21,059 nucleotides of DNA from Caldifarciminota bacterium (GTDB taxonomy: Bacteria > Hydrothermota > Hydrothermia > LBFQ01 > DSFT01), in NCBI GenBank assembly GCA_015494735.1, contig WGAQ01000179.1, positions 1 to 21,059 on the forward strand, given 5' to 3'. A program made the translations under genes and the position numbers. This document shows, one piece after another, positions 14,572 to 21,059 of this stretch (its first letter is position 1; each line of letters starts with the position of its first letter). The notes beneath the pieces are model-generated. The model was given only the letters and a program-made list of their open reading frames with translations, had not been told where the DNA came from and did not search any database.

Positions 14572-14774
14572 TGAAACCGCTGAAGGCAAGGGATCTTAGA
14601 GAGCTTTCCGATGAGGAACTCATACAGAAGTACAGGGAATTGAAGAAAGAACTCTTCGACATGAGGATAAAGCACAGATTTGGACAGCTGGAAGACACCG
14701 CTTCCCTCCGGATAATCAGAAGGAATATAGCCAGGGTTCTCACCATATTGAACGAAAGGGGGATTAAGTTATGA
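14571..14774 (+). CDS. rpmC: Ribosomal protein L29 (uL29)
   Basis: At 67 residues, KPLKARDLRELSDEELIQKYRELKKELFDMRIKHRFGQLED and NIARVLTILNER form the usual two-helix L29. I take ATG 14571 rather than the in-frame GTG at 14568, because GGAGG at 14560-14564 is 6 nt from the ATG. L29 sits beside L23 at the tunnel exit. Confidence 0.96.
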   Translation: MKPLKARDLRELSDEELIQKYRELKKELFDMRIKHRFGQLEDTASLRIIRRNIARVLTILNERGIKL

Positions 14775-15019
14775 GGAAGCAGAGAATTGGAGTGGTGGTA
14801 TCCGATAAGATGGACAAAACCCGTGTTGTGGTCGTCGAAAGGTTTAAGAAGCATCCCAAGGTCCGCAAGTACATAAAGGTGCGCAAGAAGTTCTATGCCC
14901 ACGATGAGAACAACGAGACCCGCGTTGGCGATGTGGTTCTTATAGAGGAGACCAGACCCCTTTCCAAATTGAAGAGGTGGTACATAAAGAAGATTATTAG
15001 AAGGAGCGAGGAGTCATGA
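14771..15019 (+). CDS. rpsQ: Ribosomal protein S17 (uS17)
   Basis: This 82-residue OB-fold protein has RIGVVVSDKMDKTRVVVVERFKKHPKVRKYI and NETRVGDVVLIEETRPLSKLKRW, all canonical. The start overlaps the rpmC stop by 4 nt (ATGA) and the stop overlaps the rplN start. Confidence 0.97.
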   Translation: MRKQRIGVVVSDKMDKTRVVVVERFKKHPKVRKYIKVRKKFYAHDENNETRVGDVVLIEETRPLSKLKRWYIKKIIRRSEES

Positions 15020-15396
15020 TTCAGGACTTTACATGGGTCAAGGTGGCAGACAACAGTGGTGCTCAGGAGGCAATGATAATAAGGGTTTTGAAGGGCTCCG
15101 GTAAGAAGAAGGGAAGGGTTTCCGCCACCGTTGGCGATATCGTGGTCGTGACGGTCAAGAAAGCCATTCCCAATTCCGATATTAAGAAGGGTACCATACA
15201 CAGGGCTGTTGTGGTCCGCACGAAGAAGGAAGTCCGACGTAAGGATGGCTCCTACATACGATTCGACGATAATGCGGTCGTCCTCATCAATCAGGCTGGA
15301 GAGCCCAAGGGAACCAGAATCTTCGGACCGGTCGCCAGGGAACTCAGGGATAAGGGCTTTATGAGAATCGTTTCTCTCGCTCCGGAGGTGTGGTGA
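15016..15396 (+). CDS. rplN: Ribosomal protein L14 (uL14)
   Basis: The protein has 126 residues. VADNSGAQEAMIIRVLKG, VGDIVVVTVKKAIP, HRAVVVRTKKEVRRKDGSYIRFDDNAVVLI and GTRIFGPVARELRDKGFMRIVSLAPEV are the standard blocks. First gene of the spc part of the operon in most bacteria; here it is simply continuous with the S10 part. It overlaps rpsQ by 4 nt. Confidence 0.98.
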   Translation: MIQDFTWVKVADNSGAQEAMIIRVLKGSGKKKGRVSATVGDIVVVTVKKAIPNSDIKKGTIHRAVVVRTKKEVRRKDGSYIRFDDNAVVLINQAGEPKGTRIFGPVARELRDKGFMRIVSLAPEVW

Positions 15397-15725
15397 TGGC
15401 TGCAAAGATAAAGAAGGGCGATTACGTGGTGGTGATTTCCGGCAGGGATAAGGGTAAGAAGGGCAAGGTCCTCAAGGTCATATACGACGAGAAGACCAGG
15501 AAGCCGGTCCGCGTCATCGTGGAAAAGGTTAACATGGTTGTTCGCCATCAGAGATTCATTTCGGAGAGCAAGCCCCACGGGAAGGTGAGGAAGGAGGCTC
15601 CCATTCACATAAGCAACGTCATGCTCATCGACCCCAAGACCGGAGAGCCCACCCGCGTCGGATTCAAGATAGTGGACGGGAAGAAGGTGAGGTACGCCAA
15701 GAAGTCAGGGGAGGTGATTGACTGA
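15396..15725 (+). CDS. rplX: Ribosomal protein L24 (uL24)
   Basis: The protein has 109 residues. A KOW motif (KGDYVVVISGRDKGKKGKVLKV) is followed by VEKVNMVVRHQR and EAPIHISNVMLIDPKTGEPTRVGFKI. I use ATG 15396, which overlaps the rplN stop as TGATG and lies 7 nt after GGAGG (15384-15388). The in-frame GTGs at 15390 and 15393 are too close to that site. Confidence 0.96.
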   Translation: MAAKIKKGDYVVVISGRDKGKKGKVLKVIYDEKTRKPVRVIVEKVNMVVRHQRFISESKPHGKVRKEAPIHISNVMLIDPKTGEPTRVGFKIVDGKKVRYAKKSGEVID

Positions 15726-16276
15726 TGGCAAAGGCAAGGTTGCAGAAGATATACGAGGAACAAATCGTTCCCAAACTGATGAAGGAGCTGGGATACAAGA
15801 ATAAGTACGAAGTTCCTCGAATCATAAAGATTGTGGTTAACTCTGCTCTGGGTGAGGCTGTCGAGGACCCCAAGATTATAGACCTCGCAGCAAAGGACCT
15901 GGCCATGATTACCGGCCAGAAGCCTGTGGTTATCCGCTCCAAGAAAGCCGTTGCAGGATTCAAACTCCGTAAGGGTGTTCCCATCGCTCTCAAGGTTACC
16001 CTCAGGAAGAATCGGGCCTACGATTTTCTTGACAGGCTCATCAACTTCGCCCTTCCCAGGGTGAGGGATTTCAGAGGTCTTCCCAGAGATAAGTTCGATG
16101 GGAGGGGGAATTACAACTTCGGAGTTGATGAGCATACCATCTTCCCCGAAATCGACATAGATAAGGTGCAGAAGGTCTTCGGTATGGATATAACCATCGT
16201 TACCTCTGCGGAGACGGATGAGGAAGCCTACAAGTTGCTGGAAGCATTTGGCTTTCCATTTGAAAGGAGGGAATAA
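15725..16276 (+). CDS. rplE: Ribosomal protein L5 (uL5)
   Basis: The protein has 183 residues. RIIKIVVNSALGEAVEDPKIIDLAAKDLAMITGQKPVVIRSKKAVAGFKLRKGVPI and RVRDFRGLPRDKFDGRGNYNFGVDEHTIFPEI are the expected L5 blocks. L5 binds 5S rRNA in the central protuberance. The usual start of the second block NxGxG reads NSALG. The start overlaps the rplX stop by one base. Confidence 0.97.
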   Translation: MAKARLQKIYEEQIVPKLMKELGYKNKYEVPRIIKIVVNSALGEAVEDPKIIDLAAKDLAMITGQKPVVIRSKKAVAGFKLRKGVPIALKVTLRKNRAYDFLDRLINFALPRVRDFRGLPRDKFDGRGNYNFGVDEHTIFPEIDIDKVQKVFGMDITIVTSAETDEEAYKLLEAFGFPFERRE

Positions 16277-16278
16277 GT

Positions 16279-16464
16279 ATGGCAACCAAGGCACAGATAG
16301 AAAAGGCGAAGAGAAAGCCCAAGTTCAGGACCAGAAAGAGGAATCGCTGCAAGAGGTGCGGCAGAGACCACGGTTACATAAGGAAATTCGGACTCTGCCG
16401 TATCTGCTTCAGGGAACTGGCCCTCGAGGGCAAATTGCCCGGAGTGGTTAAGGCCAGCTGGTAA
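16279..16464 (+). CDS. rpsN: Ribosomal protein S14, zinc-binding type (uS14)
   Basis: This short, 61-residue form carries two CxxC pairs (C24-C27 and C40-C43), the zinc knuckle that defines the Z type. The end CRICFRELALEGKLPGVVKASW is diagnostic. GGAGG inside the end of rplE serves as ribosome site. The zinc form is the ancestral type common in thermophiles. Confidence 0.98.
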   Translation: MATKAQIEKAKRKPKFRTRKRNRCKRCGRDHGYIRKFGLCRICFRELALEGKLPGVVKASW

Positions 16465-16476
16465 GGAGGAACTGCC

Positions 16477-16881
16477 ATGATGACGGATAAGATTGCCGAT
16501 ATGCTCATCAGAATCAAGAATGCCCAGATGAGGGGTAAGGAAGAGGTGGAAATATATCCCTATTCCAGGCTCAAGGAGGCCATTCTCAACGTCCTCAAGA
16601 GGGAAGGCTTTATCCTGGATTACGAGGTCATAGACGATGAAAATCCGGCCAGGAGGAAGATAATCGTTAAACTCAAGTACTATCCCGATGGCTCTCCCAT
16701 GATTACGGATGTTCGCAGGGTTTCCAAACCCGGCAGGAGAATCTACATGGGTTACAGGGAGATACCCAGGGTGATGAATGGTCTGGGCATCGCCATCGTT
16801 TCCACTTCCAAAGGCATACTCTCCGACAGGGAAGCCAGAAAGATGAAGGTGGGTGGAGAAGTTTTAGCGGAGGTCTGGTAA
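16477..16881 (+). CDS. rpsH: Ribosomal protein S8 (uS8)
   Basis: The protein has 134 residues. DKIADMLIRIKNAQMRGKEEVEIYPYSRLKEAILNVLKREGFI and the C-terminal GLGIAIVSTSKGILSDREARKMKVGGEVLAEVW are canonical. In E. coli S8 represses the spc genes by binding mRNA near rplE; nothing here proves or excludes that. AAGGAGG precedes the first of two adjacent ATGs. Confidence 0.97.
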   Translation: MMTDKIADMLIRIKNAQMRGKEEVEIYPYSRLKEAILNVLKREGFILDYEVIDDENPARRKIIVKLKYYPDGSPMITDVRRVSKPGRRIYMGYREIPRVMNGLGIAIVSTSKGILSDREARKMKVGGEVLAEVW

Positions 16882-16882
16882 T

Positions 16883-17428
16883 ATGTCGAGACTTGCAAAG
16901 AAGCCCATAAGGGTTCCCAAGGAAGTGACCGTGGAGATAGATGGGACCCGGGTTAAAGTTAAGGGTCCCAAGGGGGAACTTGAAAAGGTGTTCCACCCCG
17001 ATGTAATCATTGATTACGATAAGGAGAAGAACGAGATATGGGTAAGGCGCCTGAGCGATGAGAAATTCCACAAAGCAATACAGGGAACTGTCTGGAGAAT
17101 CATAAACAACATGATTCAGGGTGTCGTTAAGCCCTATCGCAAGGAGCTCGTGGTCGAGGGGACGGGTTACAGGGTTGCCCTTCAGGGAAGGAAACTCATA
17201 TTCACTGTCGGTTATTCCCACAATCCCGAATACGAGGTTCCTCCAATGGTGGACGTGAAGGTGGAAGGTCAGAATAAGATAATCCTGGAATCCCCCGATA
17301 AGGAAAAGATAGGGATGGTCGCTGCCCAGATAAGGGATATAAAGCCCCCCGACCCCTACAAGGGCAAGGGTATCCGTTATGCCGACGAGCAACTCAAACT
17401 CAAGCCCGGTAAGGCTGGAGCCAAGTAA
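16883..17428 (+). CDS. rplF: Ribosomal protein L6 (uL6)
   Basis: The protein has 181 residues, made of two related alpha/beta domains. SRLAKKPIRVPKEVTVEI, the NNMIQGVVKPYRKELVVEGTGYRVALQG junction and PDKEKIGMVAAQIRDIKPPDPYKGKGIRY are diagnostic. L6 lies near the factor-binding site used by EF-G and EF-Tu. The gap to rpsH is one base. Confidence 0.97.
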   Translation: MSRLAKKPIRVPKEVTVEIDGTRVKVKGPKGELEKVFHPDVIIDYDKEKNEIWVRRLSDEKFHKAIQGTVWRIINNMIQGVVKPYRKELVVEGTGYRVALQGRKLIFTVGYSHNPEYEVPPMVDVKVEGQNKIILESPDKEKIGMVAAQIRDIKPPDPYKGKGIRYADEQLKLKPGKAGAK

Positions 17429-17440
17429 GGAGGAGATGCC

Positions 17441-17839
17441 ATGTCTGTAAAGATAAGGGAAAAGCACCTCGCAAAGGACAGGGCCCTCAAGAGAAGAAAA
17501 AGACATCTAAGGGTTCGCAGGAAGGTTAAGGGTACTCCCGAAAGGCCCAGGCTGGTGGTCTTCAGGAGTCATAAGCACATCTATGCACAACTGGTCATCG
17601 ATAATCCGGTTGGACCTGCCACTGTGATAACTGGAGCATCCAGCCTTTCCCCCGAAATCCGGGATGAGGTTAAGGGGAAGACCAAGACCGAAGCTGCGAA
17701 ACTGGTCGGACAACTCATTGCGAAGCGGGCTATCGAAAAGGGTTATAAGCAGGTGGCTTTCGACCGCGCTGGATATAAGTACATCGGCAGGGTCAGGGCT
17801 CTTGCAGAGGGAGCCAGAGAGGGTGGACTGGAGTTTTAA
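17441..17839 (+). CDS. rplR: Ribosomal protein L18 (uL18)
   Basis: At 132 residues it is slightly long. The basic N-terminus RALKRRKRHLRVRRKVKGTPERPRLVVFRSHKHIYAQLVID and the end VAFDRAGYKYIGRVRALAEGAREGGLEF are typical. L18 binds 5S rRNA with L5. AAGGAGG precedes ATG. Confidence 0.97.
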   Translation: MSVKIREKHLAKDRALKRRKRHLRVRRKVKGTPERPRLVVFRSHKHIYAQLVIDNPVGPATVITGASSLSPEIRDEVKGKTKTEAAKLVGQLIAKRAIEKGYKQVAFDRAGYKYIGRVRALAEGAREGGLEF

Positions 17840-17851
17840 GGAGGTTTCGTT

Positions 17852-18388
17852 ATGGAAGGGAATTTCACCGAAAAGGTGGTCGTAATCAAGAGAACTGCAA
17901 AGATGAGGGCGGGTGGCCGTACCTTCAGGATGTCCGCCTGGGTGGTCGTTGGAGATGGTGAGGGAAGGGTCGGTATAGGTCACGGCAAGGCGGCCGAGGT
18001 TCCCGATGCCATTGCCAAGGCCCTCAGGAAGGCCAGAAAGGATGTCAAAAAGGTGGTCGTAATCAATGGCACCCTGCCCCATCCCGTTTACGTTAAGTTC
18101 GGGGCAATCAAACTCCTCATGAAGCCTGCCGCCCCCGGTACTGGAATAATCGCTTCCCAGCCCGTGCGTGCTGTTCTGGAGGCTGCCGGATACAAGAATG
18201 TTCTTACCAAGGTCCTGGGAAAGTCCACCAATCCCGTTAACCTTCTGAAGGCAACCATGGAAGGACTCATGATGCTCAAAGACCCCAACTACGTGATGCG
18301 CCACAGGTTCCCGGATAAGTACGAGAAGAAGGAGCAAGAGGCAAAGGAGGAGGTGAAGGCCAATGAAGAAGCTCAGGATAACGCTTAA
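17852..18388 (+). CDS. rpsE: Ribosomal protein S5 (uS5)
   Basis: The protein has 178 residues. FTEKVVVIKRTAKMRAGGRTFRMSAWVVVGDGEGRVGIGHGKAAEVPDAIAKAL is the S5 double-stranded-RNA-binding domain, and GTGIIASQPVRAVLEAAGYKNVLTKVLGKSTNPVNLLKAT is the C-terminal domain. S5 affects decoding accuracy. It ends with a Glu/Lys-rich tail encoded in the 26-bp overlap with rpmD. Confidence 0.98.
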   Translation: MEGNFTEKVVVIKRTAKMRAGGRTFRMSAWVVVGDGEGRVGIGHGKAAEVPDAIAKALRKARKDVKKVVVINGTLPHPVYVKFGAIKLLMKPAAPGTGIIASQPVRAVLEAAGYKNVLTKVLGKSTNPVNLLKATMEGLMMLKDPNYVMRHRFPDKYEKKEQEAKEEVKANEEAQDNA

Positions 18389-18545
18389 GAGGAGCCTCAT
18401 AGGTATGCATGGGAAGAACAAGAAGATAATCCGCTCCCTCGGTCTCAGGAGGATTAATCAGACTGTTGTTCAGAAGGACACTCCATCCATCCGTGGTATG
18501 ATAGAGAAGGTTTCGCAGTATATAGAAGTGGAGGAGATAGAATGA
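18363..18545 (+). CDS. rpmD: Ribosomal protein L30 (uL30)
   Basis: This 60-residue protein reads KKLRITLKRSLIGMHGKNKKIIRSLGLRRINQTVVQKDTPSIRGMIEKVSQYIEVEE, a full L30. The start lies 26 bp inside rpsE, preceded by AAGGAGG, an unusually long overlap for this pair. The stop overlaps the rplO ATG by 4 nt. Confidence 0.96.
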   Translation: MKKLRITLKRSLIGMHGKNKKIIRSLGLRRINQTVVQKDTPSIRGMIEKVSQYIEVEEIE

Positions 18546-18988
18546 TTGGTCTGCATAATCTCAGACCCAAAAAGGGAACGAAGTTCTATAAGAGGAGAGT
18601 GGGAAGGGGACCCGGCTCCGGCTGGGGAAAGACTGCTGGAAGGGGACACAAGGGACAGAAATCCCGTGCCGGTGGTCCCAAGGAGGTCTGGTTCGAGGGC
18701 GGACAGACTCCCATATACAGGCGCCTTCCCAAGCGTGGTTTTAAGAATCCTTTTGCCAAGGAGTATCAGATAGTCAATCTGGACAAAATCGAAGAGAAAT
18801 TCTCCGATGGTGAGGTGGTGAGTATTCAGACTCTGCTGGAAAGGAGACTCATTCACTATACAGACGTTCCCGTCAAAATACTGGGAAGGGGAACTCTTAC
18901 CAAGAAACTCACCTTCAGGGGTATAGCGAAGTTTTCCAGGAAGGCTCTGGAGATAATCCAGCAGAGCGGAAGCACCATAGAGGAGTGA
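18542..18988 (+). CDS. rplO: Ribosomal protein L15 (uL15)
   Basis: The protein has 148 residues. The glycine-rich N-terminal arm (RVGRGPGSGWGKTAGRGHKGQKSRAGG) and FEGGQTPIYRRLPKRGF are diagnostic, and the C-terminal domain ends with AKFSRKALEIIQQSGSTIEE. L15 is a late 50S assembly protein. secY follows after 4 nt. Confidence 0.97.
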   Translation: MIGLHNLRPKKGTKFYKRRVGRGPGSGWGKTAGRGHKGQKSRAGGPKEVWFEGGQTPIYRRLPKRGFKNPFAKEYQIVNLDKIEEKFSDGEVVSIQTLLERRLIHYTDVPVKILGRGTLTKKLTFRGIAKFSRKALEIIQQSGSTIEE

Positions 18989-18992
18989 TAAC

Positions 18993-20306
18993 ATGTTTAA
19001 CCAGCCCCAGAACATATTCCAGATTAAGGAGCTGAGGGACAAGATACTCTTCACCCTTCTGATAATCGCCGTCTTCCGTATCGGAACCCACATTCCCGTT
19101 CCCGGTGTGGATGCGGCTGCTCTGGCCAAATTCTTCGAAAGCATGAGGGGAACCATCTTCGGGGTTTACGATATCTTCGTTGGTGGTGCTCTGTCCCGTG
19201 CATCCATCTTCGCCCTCGGAATAATGCCCTATATCTCCGCATCCATTATCATGCAACTCCTGTCCGCAGCCCTTCCCAATCTCCAGCGTCTTCAGAAAGA
19301 GGGGGAACACGGCAGGAGGAAGATAAATCAGTACAGCAGACTCCTGACGGTCCTTGTCGCGGCGGTCCAGGCTTTCGGTATAGCATCCTTCCTCCAGACG
19401 GTCAAGACTCCGGATGGTCTTCCTATAGTTCCAAATCCGGGGCTGGGGTTCATGCTCACTACGGTTCTGGCTCTCGTGGCCGGAGCCATATTCGTGATGT
19501 GGCTCGGTGAGTTGATTACGGACCACGGTCTCGGAAACGGTGCCTCTGTATTGATTCTCATAGGAAGTCTGGATACGATTCCACAGGAGATAATGAACGT
19601 AATAAGGCTGGTTTCCTCCGGTGCCACCAGCTGGATCAATGCCCTCATCTTCGCTGTATTCGTCGTCCTCATAACGGCTGCTGTCGTGGTTGCAACGGAA
19701 GTCCAGAGGCGAATCCCCGTCCACTATGCCAAGAGAGTGGTGGGCAGAGGTGTGGTCGGAGGGCAGACCACATATCTTCCTCTTACGGTCAATGCGGCCG
19801 GTGTTATTCCCATCATATTCGCGCAGAGTATCCTCATATTTCCCCAGACCATAGCCACGGCCATAACCAATCCCACCATCCGTACCTTCCTGCAGATGTA
19901 CTTCCAGCCCGGAACATGGCTCTACGATTTGCTGACCTTCATCCTGGTCATCTTCTTCGCATACTTCTACACCTCCGTGGTCATGAATCCCAAGGACATA
20001 GCCGAAAACCTGCAGAGGTATGGTGGATTCATCCCCGGAGTGCGTCCCGGTGAGAAGACTGCGGAGTACATAGATAGGGTCATGTCCAGGATTCTCCTGC
20101 CTGCGGCTGTGTTCTTCGGACTCGTGGCTGTCCTTCCCTATCATGTGAGCAAGTGGCTCAATATTCCGTTTTACTTCGGTGGAACCAGAATCCTGATTAT
20201 AGTGGGTGTTATCCTCGACCTGGTGAACAGAATCAACTCCTATCTGGTCATGCGCCAGTACGATGCCCTCATAAAGAAGGGCAAGATAAGGGGGTGGAGA
20301 ACATGA
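18993..20306 (+). CDS. secY: Protein translocase channel SecY
   Basis: The protein has 437 residues and about ten hydrophobic helices, the standard SecY layout. The plug and second helix region (FVGGALSRASIFALGIMPYISASIIMQLL), WLGELITDHGLGNGASVLI and the cytoplasmic loop with QRRIPVHYAKRVVG are diagnostic. NPKDIAENLQRYGGFIPGVRPG marks the loop before the last helices. It is the pore of the Sec pathway and works with SecA and SecE, the latter not in this window. The stop overlaps the adk start by 4 nt. Confidence 0.98.
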   Translation: MFNQPQNIFQIKELRDKILFTLLIIAVFRIGTHIPVPGVDAAALAKFFESMRGTIFGVYDIFVGGALSRASIFALGIMPYISASIIMQLLSAALPNLQRLQKEGEHGRRKINQYSRLLTVLVAAVQAFGIASFLQTVKTPDGLPIVPNPGLGFMLTTVLALVAGAIFVMWLGELITDHGLGNGASVLILIGSLDTIPQEIMNVIRLVSSGATSWINALIFAVFVVLITAAVVVATEVQRRIPVHYAKRVVGRGVVGGQTTYLPLTVNAAGVIPIIFAQSILIFPQTIATAITNPTIRTFLQMYFQPGTWLYDLLTFILVIFFAYFYTSVVMNPKDIAENLQRYGGFIPGVRPGEKTAEYIDRVMSRILLPAAVFFGLVAVLPYHVSKWLNIPFYFGGTRILIIVGVILDLVNRINSYLVMRQYDALIKKGKIRGWRT

Positions 20307-20836
20307 AGGTGGTCTTCCTGGGACCCCCCGGTGCCGGCAAGGGGACGCAGGTGGAGATTATCTCCTCCCGCTACAACATTCCCAAGATAGTCATGGGCGA
20401 TATACTGCGCTCCGAAGTCAACAGGGGAACGGAACTGGGCAAAATCGTCAGGCAGTATATGGAGAAGGGAGAGCTCGTCCCCGATGAGATAATCCTTCAG
20501 ATTATCGAGAAACACATAAAGGGGCTGGATAGTTTCATACTGGATGGATTCCCCCGTACCCTGAATCAGGCGAAGGGACTGGAGAAGATAACGAAAATCG
20601 ACAGGGTGGTCTATATAGATGTCCCCGATGAGGAGGTGAAGAGGCGTCTCCTTGCGAGGGGGCGTATGGATGACAAACCCGAAGTGATAGAAAACAGGCT
20701 CAGGGTCTATAAGGAGCAGACCCAGCCCCTTATAGATTATTACGAGAGTAAGGGGATACTGGTCAGGGTTGACGGTGTTGGTTCTGTGGAGGAGGTCACC
20801 GGGCGGATAGAGAGGGCTCTGGGCCTGAAGGGTTAG
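20303..20836 (+). CDS. adk: Adenylate kinase, short-LID form
   Basis: The protein has 177 residues and interconverts ATP + AMP and 2 ADP. P-loop GPPGAGKGT (7-15), AMP-site GDILR (32-36) and DGFPR (81-85) are intact. The LID is the short form: RRLLARGRMDDKPE (114-127) runs straight into IENRLRVY, without the roughly 30-residue zinc or hydrogen-bonded lid of the 214-residue E. coli enzyme. The arginines R115, R119 and R121 are the likely catalytic ones. I start at ATG 20303, which overlaps secY and directly precedes the P-loop strand; a longer frame from 20153 would lie inside secY. It appears to be the last operon gene. Confidence 0.97.
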   Translation: MKVVFLGPPGAGKGTQVEIISSRYNIPKIVMGDILRSEVNRGTELGKIVRQYMEKGELVPDEIILQIIEKHIKGLDSFILDGFPRTLNQAKGLEKITKIDRVVYIDVPDEEVKRRLLARGRMDDKPEVIENRLRVYKEQTQPLIDYYESKGILVRVDGVGSVEEVTGRIERALGLKG

Positions 20837-20856
20837 GGGCTCGGTGACCCTGACTT

Positions 20857-20862
20857 TAAAAT
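20857..20862 (+). promoter_or_regulatory. Putative -10 box of the PASTA-protein gene
   Basis: TAAAAT, within CTTTAAAATTG, ends 13 nt before the ATG at 20876, and no Shine-Dalgarno lies between. It suggests a new transcription unit with a leader of about 7 nt starting after adk. No clear terminator separates them. Confidence 0.35.
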
Positions 20863-20875
20863 TGACCGGACCATC

Positions 20876-21059
20876 ATGGATGTCCTGAAACGCGTATTCT
20901 ACTATTTTCTGGGACTCGTAATCGTGGGTTTATTTCTCTTCGTCATCTTCAACTTCTTCCTGATGCCCTGGGTGGTCCGGAAGGGTCAGGAGGTGATGGT
21001 TCCTTCCGTTGTGGGTTTGAATGTGGATAGTGCGGCTGCAATCCTGAAGAAAGAAGGTC
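20876..21059 (+). CDS. Membrane-anchored PASTA-domain protein, N-terminal part
   Basis: The frame is open to the window edge, giving 61 residues. MDVLKRVFYYF leads into one hydrophobic helix (about 8-30, FYYFLGLVIVGLFLFVIFNFFL). After a short basic linker comes EVMVPSVVGLNVDSAAAILKKEG, a clear start of a PASTA domain (the pattern VPxVxGxxxxxAxxxLxxxG). PASTA domains bind peptidoglycan fragments in penicillin-binding proteins and Ser/Thr kinases. Here the helix precedes the domain without a kinase or transpeptidase in front, so it is probably a short protein made only of PASTA repeats. It stands where map, infA or rpmJ would usually follow adk. Confidence 0.85.
   Translation, partial: MDVLKRVFYYFLGLVIVGLFLFVIFNFFLMPWVVRKGQEVMVPSVVGLNVDSAAAILKKEG

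Noticed and set aside
20153..20302. A 50-residue N-terminal extension of adenylate kinase
   Set aside because: The extension lies entirely within secY in another frame; the ATG at 20303 directly precedes the P-loop strand as in all adenylate kinases.

Overview
The window looks like a chromosomal segment of a thermophilic bacterium from a poorly sampled lineage. It is bacterial because it carries a classic fusA-tuf-S10-spc ribosomal protein operon with bacterial EF-G, EF-Tu, SecY and adenylate kinase. Thermophily is suggested by heavy use of AGG (Arg) and ATA (Ile) codons, Lys/Glu-rich proteins and a zinc-type S14. No 16S rRNA is present, so the phylum cannot be fixed. A candidate phylum such as WOR-3/Hydrothermota-like is only a guess.

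Layout. (1) 1-1977, minus strand: a three-gene cluster of an isochorismatase/nicotinamidase-family hydrolase, a small lipoprotein, and a PLP-dependent D-cysteine desulfhydrase/ACC deaminase-family enzyme cut by the left window edge. (2) 2266-2505, minus: a small membrane protein. (3) 2557-4039: a CRISPR array of 23 repeats and 22 spacers, with a 416-bp gene-free stretch (4040-4455) that I read as the leader, then cas2 and cas1 on the minus strand. No interference genes are in view. (4) 5912-6361, plus: a two-helix membrane protein divergent from cas1. (5) 6449-20836, plus: one tightly packed operon fusA-tuf-rpsJ-rplC-rplD-rplW-rplB-rpsS-rplV-rpsC-rplP-rpmC-rpsQ-rplN-rplX-rplE-rpsN-rpsH-rplF-rplR-rpsE-rpmD-rplO-secY-adk. 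(6) 20876-end: the start of a membrane-anchored PASTA-domain protein.

The operon genes supply translation factors, most of the S10 and spc ribosomal proteins, the SecY channel and adenylate kinase. rpsL and rpsG do not precede fusA, and map-infA-rpmJ-rpsM-rpsK-rpsD-rpoA-rplQ do not follow adk.

Most interesting signals: an EF-Tu whose switch I lacks the near-universal RGITI motif and is longer than normal; a ribosomal protein L3 with about 100 extra residues; an L22 with an altered, longer tunnel-loop hairpin; a CRISPR spacer that reads as the 3' end of a tRNA gene plus its downstream flank (typical of an integrative-element att site); a step-wise mutation record in the CRISPR repeats; a repeat-like element inside the presumed leader; and a recurring TAAAAT/TAAACT box 6-8 bp before SD-less start codons, suggesting leaderless transcripts at operon heads.
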